Below, one piece after another: positions 53,901 to 62,239 of a stretch of 64,000 nt of DNA. Both the position numbers and the translations under genes were made by a program. Every line of letters starts with the position of its first letter. Position 1 is the first letter of the stretch. Under the pieces are notes generated by a model. It did no database searches. It saw only the letters and a program-made list of their open reading frames with translations, and was not told the origin of the DNA. Source of the DNA: Actinomyces sp. B33 (GTDB lineage Bacteria > Actinomycetota > Actinomycetes > Actinomycetales > Actinomycetaceae); the NCBI RefSeq assembly GCF_028437565.1, contig NZ_JAMRYR010000005.1, positions 1-64,000 of the forward strand, read 5' to 3'.

Positions 53901-54651
53901 CGACGCCCATGCCCGGTCGATGCTCGCCGACGCGAGGGCGCGCCTGTCCGAGGCCCTCGAGGAACTCGTCGGCCCCCACTGGTCGCGCATGGTCATCGAG
54001 ACGAGCCTCGCCGAGGACTCCCCGCAGGCCAGCGCCCTCATCGATCGGATCCTCGCCGGCTGCGCCTCCGATCTGCAGCGGGAGTGCCACCTCGTCGGCC
54101 AGCCCGTCATCAGTCACGAGGTGGCCGCCAGCTTCGGGTCGGAGAACCTGATGATCACGGCGCTGACGGCCCTGGCGATCTTCCTCGTCATCGCCGCGAC
54201 GTTCCGGTCGGCGGCCGTTCCGGCGCTCCTCGTCCTCCTCGTCCAATGCGGGGTGTTCCTGACGATCACCGTCATCGGCTGGCAGGGGTACGACAGCTAC
54301 TACCTCGCTCAGATCATCGTCCAGTGCATCCTCATGGGCGCGACGATCGACTACGCGATCCTCTTCGTCTCCTACTACCGGGACCTGCGGCGCACCCGGG
54401 GGATCGCCGACGCCCTGGCCGGCGCCTACGACGGGTCGATCCACACGATCGCGACCTCGGGGGCGATCATGGTCGTCGTCACCGGGGTGCTGTCCCTCCT
54501 CTTCGAGAACCCGACGGTCGGCCAGATCTGCCGGACGATCTCCATCGGCGCGGCGATGGCGATCCTCCTGATCCTCCTCGTCCTCCCCGGCCTCTTGGCC
54601 GCCGCCGACCCCCTGGTCGCGGGGCGCGAGCGCCTGCGGGCCCGGCACTGA
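50986..54651 (+). CDS. Giant MMPL-family RND transporter with internal repeats
   Basis: A 1221-residue membrane protein. The first helix is at residues 14-35. A bundle of five helices (about residues 160-310) with the MMPL motifs LSMDYSMILANRYRQE and SMASAALTTVVGLLMLC follows, and a second bundle lies at the C-terminus (ITALTALAIFLVIAATF, MGATIDYAILFVSYYRDLRR). Between them is an extracytoplasmic domain of about 700 residues holding about six degenerate repeats of about 82 residues (nt 52590-53990). Substrates of MMPL proteins are lipids or hydrophobic compounds. GTG 50986 with GAGGAA is preferred; ATG 50959, eight bases after TACGAT, is a possible leaderless start. Confidence 0.85.
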   Translation: MLTRLSRLIVDRRALIVTVMAAVTVLCGFLAPRVGIITDPAELLPADSSMRRGMEIMEEEFPDSSRTSTLRVMLTGLSDADEDAAADSLADIPGVGAVDFARDDRHLSGDRALYTLSTGAAYDSDEFAAIERGVDNLFAGADMTRVSDDPSAADELPAWIALTAVALLALILVVMTASWVEPLLFLIAIGMAVVCNLGTNIIRGSVADVTFTIGPILQLVLSMDYSMILANRYRQEKAATASRPDAMTKAIRGALPSMASAALTTVVGLLMLCAMSMRIGADFGIVLAKGVAWSLLTVLTVLPALLLACDRWIDATAKPHPNPRLAPLAGLGYRLRAFIAAGFVALLALSAVTASATPVAYALDSRDPIAEVFGQRHRLVLLYENSDEAAAGRLADAIEDEDGVVSLISYPSTLGRQRTAGEMREALAGMGEGSAIDPTMLDLVYYTAHGGTGLERMAPGEFLSEASALASTPMAARGLTASDAAGLARAEKFSDPAALTAPMGAADLARFLSIGEAEARDVLLADAIADPSRDPGTLTLPVFASFASFEVLPDPRYSSALPASARRDLERLSSLTDVGAMARRASYERVADRLGVEREPMGYVFMAHEAARGGMDSQTMTLPDLVDLIRGDIAVNPLFAGRLDQEGLSRADALAPLVDEAATSAPLDAPSLAGALGLDEATASSALAAFAGARGQDPATARMSLRDFTGALVDAAADPSHPLASAIGPEALARLRQARTVMDLAVDRTGLTPAAAAGVLGADPSDLALVYAYDRIDTDALAWRASPQEILHYLLDEPELLASAGAEPAELAAVSRIVDASVAGTALAPRDMAEVVGLDAGALRPLFLLHASRHGDSSAWRMSVQDFLRLVDDRLIDDPDAGPALSAQRAASLRSARTLVDAVVDARPLGAQDLAGLLRGAGAGMDADRVELVLLLAGAREGADPDWTMSIDELFEHIDTEIVDDPRFAGAVDAHARSMLADARARLSEALEELVGPHWSRMVIETSLAEDSPQASALIDRILAGCASDLQRECHLVGQPVISHEVAASFGSENLMITALTALAIFLVIAATFRSAAVPALLVLLVQCGVFLTITVIGWQGYDSYYLAQIIVQCILMGATIDYAILFVSYYRDLRRTRGIADALAGAYDGSIHTIATSGAIMVVVTGVLSLLFENPTVGQICRTISIGAAMAILLILLVLPGLLAAADPLVAGRERLRARH

Positions 54652-54795
54652 CCGGCTGGACGGGACCCGAGTCGGGACGGACGGGGCCGGCCCGCCCGTC
54701 CTCGACCCGTCTCGTGCGGGCCGTCGAGGCGCGCATCGACCGGCGGCGGGCCGACCCGCGGTCGAGGGGGGGGAGCGCGCCCCGGCGGCCTTCCC

Positions 54796-54808
54796 TATGC
54801 TGAGAGCG
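54796..54808 (+). promoter_or_regulatory. -10 box and leaderless GTG start
   Basis: TATGCT (54796-54801) lies six bases before the GTG at 54808, with no ribosome site. Transcription should start at the GTG. Confidence 0.45.
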
Positions 54809-55914
54809 TGAACTCTGCGCGCAGCCGATCGCGCCGGCGGACCGGGAGCCGGTACGTGCGGGCCGGACGATGGGCCCTGCGGGCCTTCTTCGTCGTCTCC
54901 GCCCTCCTCGCCGGACTGCGGCTGACGCTGGCCCTCGTCGAGGCCGCGGCGTCGGGCGCCGGCCTTCTCGAGGGGATTCGGATCGCCGTCCTCGCGGCCA
55001 TCGCCCTGGGGGCGATCGCGATGATCGTCTTCGACTTCTCCACGCGCCTGCCCCAGGCCCGGTGGACGGCCCGCGCCCTGTTCGTCGCCATCATCGCCGG
55101 AGTCGTCGTCGACACCGTCCACGAGGGGTTCTCGGCCCTCCACCTGATCGCCGTCTTCCAGATCCTCAGCCTCGTCAGCTTCCAGACGGTCACCGATGAG
55201 CGGTTGCGGCGCAACGAGCGCTTCTCAGCCCCCTGGGAGAGGCCCTCGGACCTGGGGAGGCGAGACTACATCCCGTTGAACTTCTTCAATGGGTTCTGGG
55301 TGTTCGCCGTGGCCAGCGTCCTCGGCCTCGTCGTCGAGGTCGTGTGGCGGCTCCTGACCGTGGGGGAGTACCAGGACCGGGCGGGGATGCTGTGGGGGCC
55401 GTTCAGCCCGATCTACGGGTTCGGCGCGCTCCTGATGACGATCGCGCTCAACCGCTGGTGGAATCATTCGAAGATCGTGATCTTCCTCGTCGCCGGGGTG
55501 ATCGGCGCCGCTTTCGAGTACGCGGTGTCGTGGTGGATGGGGAGCGCGTTCGGCATCGTCGCCTGGGACTACTCCGGGACATTCCTCAACGTCGACGGCC
55601 GGACGAACGCCGGGTTCTTCTGCGCGTGGGGGCTGCTCGGCCTCGTGTGGATCCGCCTGCTCCTGCCCGACGTGCTCAGGGCCGTCGACGCGATCCCGTT
55701 GACGTGGCGGGCGGTCGTCACGACGACGGCGGCCCTGGCGATGCTCGTCAACGGGGCGATGACGCTGATGGCCATCGACCGCTGGTACGCGCGTCAGGCG
55801 GGCGAGGCGCCGGCGGGCCCGGTCGAGGAGTGGGTCGACCGGACGTGGGACGACGCCTTCATGGAGCACCGCTTCCAGACGATGACCCTCGACGCGCGGC
55901 TCTCGACGCGCTGA
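54808..55914 (+). CDS. CmpB-family membrane protein (putative ABC transporter permease)
   Basis: A 368-residue membrane protein with about eight helices. The C-terminal half matches the ABC_trans_CmpB family (PF06541): WGPFSPIYGFGALLMTIALNR, FLVAGVIGAAFEYAVSWWMG, DYSGTFLNVDGRTNAGFFCAWGLLGLVW. The N-terminal half (three or four helices) is less conserved. Despite the family label, transport has not been shown, and homologues are widespread in Firmicutes and actinobacteria. No ATPase partner is adjacent except the self-contained ABC-FtsX protein that follows. Confidence 0.82.
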   Translation: MNSARSRSRRRTGSRYVRAGRWALRAFFVVSALLAGLRLTLALVEAAASGAGLLEGIRIAVLAAIALGAIAMIVFDFSTRLPQARWTARALFVAIIAGVVVDTVHEGFSALHLIAVFQILSLVSFQTVTDERLRRNERFSAPWERPSDLGRRDYIPLNFFNGFWVFAVASVLGLVVEVVWRLLTVGEYQDRAGMLWGPFSPIYGFGALLMTIALNRWWNHSKIVIFLVAGVIGAAFEYAVSWWMGSAFGIVAWDYSGTFLNVDGRTNAGFFCAWGLLGLVWIRLLLPDVLRAVDAIPLTWRAVVTTTAALAMLVNGAMTLMAIDRWYARQAGEAPAGPVEEWVDRTWDDAFMEHRFQTMTLDARLSTR

Positions 55915-55969
55915 CGCGCCCGAGGCGCGGGCCGTCGGGCAGGAGATCCGGTCGACTGCGGTCCGATCA

Positions 55970-56011
55970 GGGATCGGCGGGGCGTCCCATGTCGAGACGC
56001 GCCCCGATCCC
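55970..56011 (+). terminator. Terminator after the CmpB-family gene
   Basis: GGGATCGG-CGGGGCG (55970-55984) pairs with CGCCCCGATCCC (56000-56011), leaving one small bulge and a loop of about 15 bases. It starts 56 bases after the stop codon. Confidence 0.55.
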
Positions 56012-56128
56012 GTGCCTCCCGCTCTTCCGCGCCCGCACCAGCCGGGACGGCCCCGTCGGGGAGGGCGGGCGCGGGCCGGACGGGGGCGGGGACCGCCGTC
56101 CGCCGGGCGCCTCTGCGGCGGCGTGGAC

Positions 56129-56159
56129 TAGGGTGGGACGAGTTCTTCAGACGTCTGAA
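56129..56159 (+). promoter_or_regulatory. Promoter with 14-base perfect palindrome before the ABC-FtsX gene
   Basis: TAGGGT (56129-56134) is the likely -10 box. TTCAGACGTCTGAA (56146-56159) is a perfect palindrome between the predicted transcription start and the ATG at 56160. A dimeric repressor bound here would block early transcription. No ribosome site lies before that ATG; GTG 56175 with GGGG upstream is an alternative start. Confidence 0.55.
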
Positions 56160-59100
56160 ATGATCGGGGTCAGAGTGCTCGAGCTCAAGGGGATCACCAA
56201 GTCGTACACGACGGCCTCCCTCACCCAGACCGCCCTCGACGACGTGTCCGTCGCCTTCCGGGACAACGAGTTCGTCGCCGTCCTCGGCCAGTCCGGCTCC
56301 GGCAAGACGACGATGCTCAACGTCATCGGCGGCCTCGACCACTTCGACTCCGGCGACCTCGTCATCGACGGGATCTCCACCCGCGACTACACCGACCGCG
56401 ACTGGGACTCCTATCGCAACAACCGGATCGGATTCGTCTTCCAGTCCTACAACCTCATCCCCCACCAGTCCGTCCTCGCCAACGTCGAACTCGCCCTCAC
56501 CCTGTCGGGAGTCTCGCCGGCCGAACGGCGCCGCCGCGCCCTCGAGGCCCTGGAGGACGTCGGCCTCGGCGACCACGTCCACAAGAGGCCCGCCCAGATG
56601 TCCGGCGGCCAGATGCAGCGCGTGGCCATCGCCCGCGCCCTCGTCAACGACCCGGAGATCCTCCTGGCCGACGAGCCCACCGGAGCCCTCGACTCGGCGA
56701 CCTCCATTCAGGTCATGGACCTCCTGCGCGACGTCGCCGCCGACCGCCTCGTCATCATGGTCACCCACAACCCCGACCTCGCCCACCGGTACGCGACCCG
56801 CATCGTCGAACTCGCCGACGGGCGGATCAAGGACGACAGCGCCCCCTTCGCTCCCGTCCCCGGCGAGGCGCGCGACGCCAAGCCGGCCCGCCGCACCTCG
56901 ATGTCCCTGGCGACAGCCCTGTCCCTGTCCGCCAACAACCTGATGACGAAGAAGGGGCGGACGGTGATGACGGCCTTCGCCGGATCCATCGGCATCATCG
57001 GGATCGCCGCCATCCTCGCCCTGGCCAACGGCGTCAACGACTACATCGCCCGAACGGAGGAGGAGGCCCTGACCTCCTACCCCCTGTCGATCCAGCGCAC
57101 CGCGATGGACATGACCGCGATGATGGGCGAGGCCGAGGGGCAGGACGTCGACGCCGAGCAGGCGGATCCCGGCAGGATCGGCACGCGCACGACGTTCACC
57201 CAGATGGCCCAGAACGCCTCGACGAACGACCTGGGGGCCCTCAAGGACTACTTCGACAACGACGGGGGAGGGATCTCCTCGCGCGTCGCCGCCATCGAGT
57301 ACGGGTACGACACGACCCCGCAGATCTACCAGGTCGATACCGGCCCGGGCATCGTCCAGGTGAGCCCCGATCAGGCGTTCACCACGATGAACGCCGCCTA
57401 TGGGGCGGGGGCGTTCTCCTCCTTCGTGTCGATGAACGCCTTCAGTCAGATGCCCGCCACCGCCGGCCTGTACGAGGACAAGTACGAGGTCCTCGCCGGC
57501 ACCTGGCCGCAGAGCGACTCCGACCTCGTCCTCGTCCTCGACTCGACGGGGCGGATGACCGATCTCATGGAGTACACGCTGGGACTGCGCGACCATGGGG
57601 AGCTCGACGACCTGATGAAGGACTACTACTCGGGCGCCATCGGCCGTCCCCGGGCGGACGCCGGGGCGGGGGGCGACGCCCCGCAGTCGTCCGACCCGGC
57701 CGATGAGGGCGCCCGGCCCGCCGGCGGCTCCTACTCGTTCGACGAGGTGCTGGGCGTCGAGTTCTCCCGGATCAACGCCGCCGACCGCTACGTCTACGAC
57801 GAGGCCTACGGGGTGTGGACCGACAAATCCTCCGACCGCGCCCACATGAGCGCCGCCATCGAGGCGGGGCAACGACTCCGGGTCGTCGGCGTCGTGCGGG
57901 CCGTCGACGAGGACACGCAGATCATCCAACCGGGACTGGCCTACCGGCCCGAACTGACCCGCAGGATCATGGACGAGGCAACCGCCTCCCCGATCGTCCG
58001 CAGCCAGATCGCCCACCCCGACACGGACGTCTTCACCGGTCGGGCCTTCGCCGATTTCGACGACCCGTCCGATGCGGGCGCCGACTTCGATATGACCCAG
58101 CTCTTCACCGTCGACGAGTCGAGGCTCCAGGCGGGGTTCCGCATCGACCCCGACAAGCTCCAGCTCGACCTGTCGGGGATGGACGCCTCCGGCCTCGACC
58201 TGTCCGGCCTCGACCCGTCGGCCTTCGACATGAGCGGCGCGGACCTGTCGGCGCTCGACCCCTCGGCCTTCGACCTATCGGGGATCGGCGACCGCCTCGA
58301 CCCCGCCGCCCTCGACTGGTCGAGCCTGGATCTCAGCGGCCTGACCGACCAACTCCCGCGCCTGGCCGACGTCGACTACCCGACGATCATCTCCAAGGCG
58401 CTCGCCGACGGCGCCGTCAAGGAGGGAGCCGGTCGGGTCCTCGCCGAGCGCGCCGCCGCCATCGCCCAGGGCTTCGCCCAATACGCGGCCGACCGCGCGG
58501 CCGCGTCCCCCGACGCCGACGGGGACGGCGCCCCCGACGTCGACCTCGCCTCCGTCGTCTCCGACTACTTCGCCCAGGACTCGGTGCGCGCTCAGATCGA
58601 CGAGGTCCTCGCCTCCGACGAGGTCATCGACCGGGACAGGCTGACCGCGAATCTGACGGCCGCGCTGGGCGAGGACCCGGCGCTCGCCGACATCGCGGCG
58701 ACCGTCGGCGACCGGGCCTCCCAGGAGATCGGGCGTCAGTTGTCGGCGGGACTGTCGAGCGCGGTGGGCGGGGCCCTCGTCGACGCCCTCGGCAAGCAGA
58801 CGACGACCGCGATGAGCGCGGCGATGACGCAGATGATGACCGCCGTCCAACAGGCGATCGCCTCGCAGATGGAATCCGCGATGGGGGCCTTCGCCTCGTC
58901 GATGGCCTCGGCCTTCGCCTTCGACGAGCAGGCGATGGCCGACGCCTTCCAGATCAACACGAGCCCGGAGGACCTGTCGGCGCTGATGGCGACGATGATG
59001 TCGGCGGACCGGCCCGACTACGACTCGACCCTGGCCGAACTCGGCTGGGGGGACGTCGACGAGCCGAGCACGATCGACATCTACCCGACGTCCTTCGAGG

Positions 59101-59636
59101 ACAAGGACGCGGTCAAGGCCATCATCGACGACTACAACGCGGATAAGGCCGCTCAGGGCAAGGACGCGCAGACGATCACCTACACGGACCTCGTCGGGCT
59201 GCTGATGTCGTCGGTGACGAGGATCATCGACATCATCTCGTGGATGCTCATCGCGTTCGTGTCGATCTCCCTGATCGTCTCGTCGATCATGATCGCGATC
59301 ATCACGTACATCTCCGTCCTCGAGCGCAAGAAGGAGATCGGGATCCTCCGGGCGATCGGCGCGTCGAAACGGGACGTATCGCACGTGTTCAACGCCGAGA
59401 CCGTCATCGAGGGGCTCCTGTCGGGCGTCATGGGGGTCGTCATCACCCTGGGGTTGTGCGTCGTCGCGAACGCGGTCGTCGCCCGCGCCCTCGACGTCCA
59501 CGGCATCGCCCAACTGCCGCCGACGGCGGCCGTCGTCCTCGTCGTCATCTCCGTCGCCCTGACGCTCCTGGCCGGCGTCCTCCCGTCGCGCAAGGCCGCC
59601 CGCGAGGACCCCGTGGAGGCCCTGCGCTCCGAGTGA
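56160..59636 (+). CDS. ABC transporter ATPase-FtsX permease fusion, pentapeptide-like insert
   Basis: A 1158-residue MacB-like fusion. The N-terminal ATPase has Walker [10 protein letters not shown], signature [15 protein letters not shown], Walker [13 protein letters not shown] and H-loop VTHNPDL. A first helix ([18 protein letters not shown]) at about residue 275 is followed by an extracytoplasmic part of roughly 740 residues. Three C-terminal helices carry the FtsX permease ([19 protein letters not shown]). The exterior part contains a run with five-residue periodicity (nt about 58160-58350; units such as [16 protein letters not shown]) followed by helical Ala/Met-rich segments ([19 protein letters not shown]). 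Such one-chain ABC-FtsX proteins act as homodimers in antimicrobial-peptide resistance or lipoprotein/cell-wall processes; substrate unknown. Confidence 0.88.
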   Translation: MIGVRVLELKGITKSYTTASLTQTALDDVSVAFRDNEFVAVLGQSGSGKTTMLNVIGGLDHFDSGDLVIDGISTRDYTDRDWDSYRNNRIGFVFQSYNLIPHQSVLANVELALTLSGVSPAERRRRALEALEDVGLGDHVHKRPAQMSGGQMQRVAIARALVNDPEILLADEPTGALDSATSIQVMDLLRDVAADRLVIMVTHNPDLAHRYATRIVELADGRIKDDSAPFAPVPGEARDAKPARRTSMSLATALSLSANNLMTKKGRTVMTAFAGSIGIIGIAAILALANGVNDYIARTEEEALTSYPLSIQRTAMDMTAMMGEAEGQDVDAEQADPGRIGTRTTFTQMAQNASTNDLGALKDYFDNDGGGISSRVAAIEYGYDTTPQIYQVDTGPGIVQVSPDQAFTTMNAAYGAGAFSSFVSMNAFSQMPATAGLYEDKYEVLAGTWPQSDSDLVLVLDSTGRMTDLMEYTLGLRDHGELDDLMKDYYSGAIGRPRADAGAGGDAPQSSDPADEGARPAGGSYSFDEVLGVEFSRINAADRYVYDEAYGVWTDKSSDRAHMSAAIEAGQRLRVVGVVRAVDEDTQIIQPGLAYRPELTRRIMDEATASPIVRSQIAHPDTDVFTGRAFADFDDPSDAGADFDMTQLFTVDESRLQAGFRIDPDKLQLDLSGMDASGLDLSGLDPSAFDMSGADLSALDPSAFDLSGIGDRLDPAALDWSSLDLSGLTDQLPRLADVDYPTIISKALADGAVKEGAGRVLAERAAAIAQGFAQYAADRAAASPDADGDGAPDVDLASVVSDYFAQDSVRAQIDEVLASDEVIDRDRLTANLTAALGEDPALADIAATVGDRASQEIGRQLSAGLSSAVGGALVDALGKQTTTAMSAAMTQMMTAVQQAIASQMESAMGAFASSMASAFAFDEQAMADAFQINTSPEDLSALMATMMSADRPDYDSTLAELGWGDVDEPSTIDIYPTSFEDKDAVKAIIDDYNADKAAQGKDAQTITYTDLVGLLMSSVTRIIDIISWMLIAFVSISLIVSSIMIAIITYISVLERKKEIGILRAIGASKRDVSHVFNAETVIEGLLSGVMGVVITLGLCVVANAVVARALDVHGIAQLPPTAAVVLVVISVALTLLAGVLPSRKAAREDPVEALRSE

Positions 59637-59684
59637 GTCGCGCGTAGCCTGGGACCGTACCGGTCCGCCGACCCAGGAGGAGCC

Positions 59685-60281
59685 ATGCCCACGCCGAATA
59701 CCCTCGCCACGGACGCCGCGGTCGCCGTCCTCATGGCCCCCGGCCTCGAGGAGGTCGAGGCGCTCGCCGTCGTCGACATCCTCTACCGGGCGGGCATCCG
59801 CGCCGACCTCATCGCCCTCGACGCCGACGGCGCGGGCCGACCCCGCGTCGTCTCCTCCCACGGCATCGACATCGGCTGCGACCTGCTCCTCGACGACGCG
59901 AGCCTCGCCGACTACGCGATGGTCTTCCTGCCCGGCGGGCTGCCCGGGACCACGATCCTGGCCGACAGCCCCGTCGTCGCCGACGAGATCCGTCGCCGCG
60001 GCGCCCACGGCCTGCCCGTCGCCGCGATCTGCGCGGCCCCGTCGATCCTCGCCGACCTCGGGCTCCTCGACGGGCGCAGCGCCACCGCCAACCCCGCGTA
60101 CATGACGGCCATCGCCGACGCGGGGGCCACCGCCCTGGAGGACGCGGTCGTCGTCGACGGGCCGATCATCACCAGCCGCGGCATGGGGACCGCCATCGAC
60201 CTGGGACTCCAGATCGTCCGCACCCTCCTCGACGAGGACGCGGTCGCCCGGGTCGCCGACGGCATCGTCTACCGGGGCTGA
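59685..60281 (+). CDS. DJ-1/PfpI family protein
   Basis: A 198-residue DJ-1/ThiJ/PfpI-superfamily protein. The nucleophilic-elbow Cys116 sits in AAICAAPSIL, the partner glutamate is in MAPGLEEVEA, and VFLPGGLPGT is the conserved glycine motif. The YajL/DJ-1 subgroup acts as chaperone or glyoxalase-like deglycase, though activity is debated. AGGAGG gives a strong ribosome site. TAGCCT (59645-59650) is a possible -10. The protein is cytoplasmic. Confidence 0.9.
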   Translation: MPTPNTLATDAAVAVLMAPGLEEVEALAVVDILYRAGIRADLIALDADGAGRPRVVSSHGIDIGCDLLLDDASLADYAMVFLPGGLPGTTILADSPVVADEIRRRGAHGLPVAAICAAPSILADLGLLDGRSATANPAYMTAIADAGATALEDAVVVDGPIITSRGMGTAIDLGLQIVRTLLDEDAVARVADGIVYRG

Positions 60282-60376
60282 GCGCCACAGGAGCCGGCAC
60301 CGCGGACGGCTCCCCCGCCAGTTCCCGGCCCCGAGGACGGGCCCGCGACGCGAACCGACGCGCGACGGCATGCGCG

Positions 60377-60454
60377 ACGGGCATGACCGCAACGCCCTTC
60401 ACCGCGACGTACGACGGGCATACGCTACGGGCATGACCGCAACGCCCTTCACCG
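60377..60454 (+). repeat. 28-base direct repeat spanning the nitroreductase start
   Basis: ACGGGCATGACCGCAACGCC followed by CTTCACCG occurs exactly at 60377-60404 and 60427-60454, a 50-base period. The second copy contains the nitroreductase start. The first keeps the same ATG but in another frame. Confidence 0.85.
60383..60436 (+). CDS. 17-residue upstream ORF (possible leader peptide)
   Basis: The duplicated start codon opens a frame MTATPFTATYDGHTLRA whose TGA (60434-60436) overlaps the nitroreductase ATG (60433-60435). The first seven residues equal those of the nitroreductase because of the repeat. It could couple translation, but TACGCT at 60421-60426 could also start a leaderless nitroreductase mRNA that omits it. 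Expression is uncertain. Confidence 0.3.
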   Translation: MTATPFTATYDGHTLRA

Positions 60455-61170
60455 AACTGGCGGCCTCCCGCCACTCCGTCCGCTCCTTCCGCCCCGACCC
60501 CGTCCCCGCCGACGTCCTCGACGCCATCGTCGACGACGCCCGCCACGCCCCCAGCTGGTCGAACACCCGCCCCTACCAGGTGGCCCTCGCCACCGGGGCG
60601 CGCGCCGACCGGCTGCGCGCCGCCTACGTCGAGCGCTTCGACCAGACCCTCGACGTCCAGCACAAGAAGCGCGGCTCCATGGCCCGCATGGTCCTCACCG
60701 GGAAGATCCCCGACGGCGACTACCCGGTGTGGAGGCGCTACCCCGCCGACCTGCGCCCCCGCAGCGTCGAGGTCGGCACGGGGCTGTACGCCCACATGGG
60801 CATCGCCCGCGAGGATCGCGCCGCGCGGGACGAGGCCGCCCGCGCCAACTGCCGGGCCTTCAACGCCCCCGTCATGGGGTTCGTCTTCGTCCACAAGGGC
60901 CTCATGCCCTTCGCGGCCCTCGACGCCGGGCTCATGCTCCAAACGCTCTTCCTCGCGGCGGCCTCCCGCGGCGTCGACTCGTGCGCGCTGGGGACGCTGG
61001 CCACGTGGAGGGGCCCGGTCGACGCCGAATTCGACGTCCCCGACGACTACCGCCTCATCACCGGGTTCGCCCTCGGATACGCCGACGACGCGCCCGTCAA
61101 CGGGTTCCGCGCGCCCCGCCGCCCCCTCGTCCTCGTCCCCGCCAAGCGCCCCGACGAGCAGGAGGGGTGA
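60433..61170 (+). CDS. Nitroreductase-family protein
   Basis: A 245-residue FMN-dependent nitroreductase-fold oxidoreductase. RHSVRSFRPDPVPADVLDAIVDDARHAPSWSNTRPYQ is the N-terminal FMN-binding block, and LDAGLMLQTLFLAAASRGVDSCALGTLA the C-terminal conserved block. Typical substrates are nitroaromatics, quinones or flavins with NAD(P)H. TACGCT (60421-60426) is six bases before the ATG, implying a leaderless mRNA; there is no ribosome site. The tatD gene begins five bases after its stop, so the two are cotranscribed. Confidence 0.9.
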   Translation: MTATPFTELAASRHSVRSFRPDPVPADVLDAIVDDARHAPSWSNTRPYQVALATGARADRLRAAYVERFDQTLDVQHKKRGSMARMVLTGKIPDGDYPVWRRYPADLRPRSVEVGTGLYAHMGIAREDRAARDEAARANCRAFNAPVMGFVFVHKGLMPFAALDAGLMLQTLFLAAASRGVDSCALGTLATWRGPVDAEFDVPDDYRLITGFALGYADDAPVNGFRAPRRPLVLVPAKRPDEQEG

Positions 61171-61174
61171 GGGC

Positions 61175-62086
61175 GTGAGCCGCCGCAAGCCGCGCACCTG
61201 GCCCGACGAGCCCGCGCCCCTGGCCGCTCCCGTCATGGACAACCACACCCACCTGCCCGTTCACGAGGGGGAGATCCCCCGGGCCGACGGCGTGCGCCTC
61301 GGCCTCGACGAGCAGATCCGCCGCGCCCGCGCGGCCGGCGTCGTCGCGCAGGTGTCGAGCGCCTGCGAGCTGCCCGACTTCGACCCGATGATCGCCCTCG
61401 CCCGCGCCCACGAGGGCGTGCGCGTCGCCCTGGCGATCCACCCGAACGAGGCCGCCCTGCACGCCGGGTGCGCCGACCCCTCGCCCGACGGCCTCACCCC
61501 CCGCATCGAGGAGCACCACGTCCCCCTGGACGAGGCCCTCGCCGAGGTCGAACGGCGCCTGGACGACCCGATGGTCGTCGCCGTGGGGGAGACCGGCCTG
61601 GACTTCTACCGCACCGGCGAGGCGGGGCGCGACGCCCAGGCCGAGTCCTTCCGCGCCCATCTGCGCCTGGCCGAGCGGGCGGGCCTGCCCCTGCAGATCC
61701 ACGATCGCGACGCCCACGCCGAGACCCTGGGGGTCCTCGACGAGGAGGCGGCCGACGACCAGCCGATCGTCTTCCACTGCTACTCGGGGGACGCGCAGAT
61801 GGCGGAGCGCCTGGCGCGCAGGGGCTGGTACGCGTCCTTCTCCGGGACCCTGACCTACCCGGCGAACGAGGACCTGCGCCGGGCGCTCGCGGTCCTGCCG
61901 CGCGACCTCGTCCTCGTCGAGACGGACGCCCCCTACCTGACGCCCGTGCCCCATCGGGGGAGCCCGAACTCGTCGTACGTCATGGCCCACACGGTGCGCG
62001 TCATCGCTGACCTGTGGGGCGTCGACGAGGCCGAGGCGTGCGAGACCCTGATGGCGACGTCGCGGAGGGTCTACGGCTCCTGGTGA
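61175..62086 (+). CDS. tatD: TatD-family metal-dependent DNase
   Basis: A 303-residue TIM-barrel hydrolase (DNA 3'-5' exonuclease and D-aminoacyl hydrolase-like family). Metal ligands are visible: HxH in VMDNHTHLPVH, Glu in GETGLDFYRT, His in QIHDRDAHAE and FHCYSGDAQMA, Asp in VETDAPYLTPVPHRG. Length is slightly over the usual 260. The GTG is preceded by GGAGGGGTGAGG. Position just before Rpf-type genes is the conserved actinobacterial order tatD-rpf-(rsmA/ksgA). Confidence 0.92.
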   Translation: MSRRKPRTWPDEPAPLAAPVMDNHTHLPVHEGEIPRADGVRLGLDEQIRRARAAGVVAQVSSACELPDFDPMIALARAHEGVRVALAIHPNEAALHAGCADPSPDGLTPRIEEHHVPLDEALAEVERRLDDPMVVAVGETGLDFYRTGEAGRDAQAESFRAHLRLAERAGLPLQIHDRDAHAETLGVLDEEAADDQPIVFHCYSGDAQMAERLARRGWYASFSGTLTYPANEDLRRALAVLPRDLVLVETDAPYLTPVPHRGSPNSSYVMAHTVRVIADLWGVDEAEACETLMATSRRVYGSW

Positions 62087-62239
62087 GGCGCCCGGGGCGG
62101 GGCTCTCGGGGGTGATTCTTCCCATGACGCGCGCCCGCGGAGAGGGGGATCCCGTACGGTGGGAGTGTTCCGTCCGGTCCCGAGCGGACTCGCCCCGGGC
62201 GAGTCGGCCGATTCCGGATCCTTCGACGTCTGGAGACCC

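Noticed and set aside
51763-55143. A minus-strand open frame of 1126 codons
   Set aside because: Shadow of the MMPL transporter gene; composition is artefactual and no motif is present.
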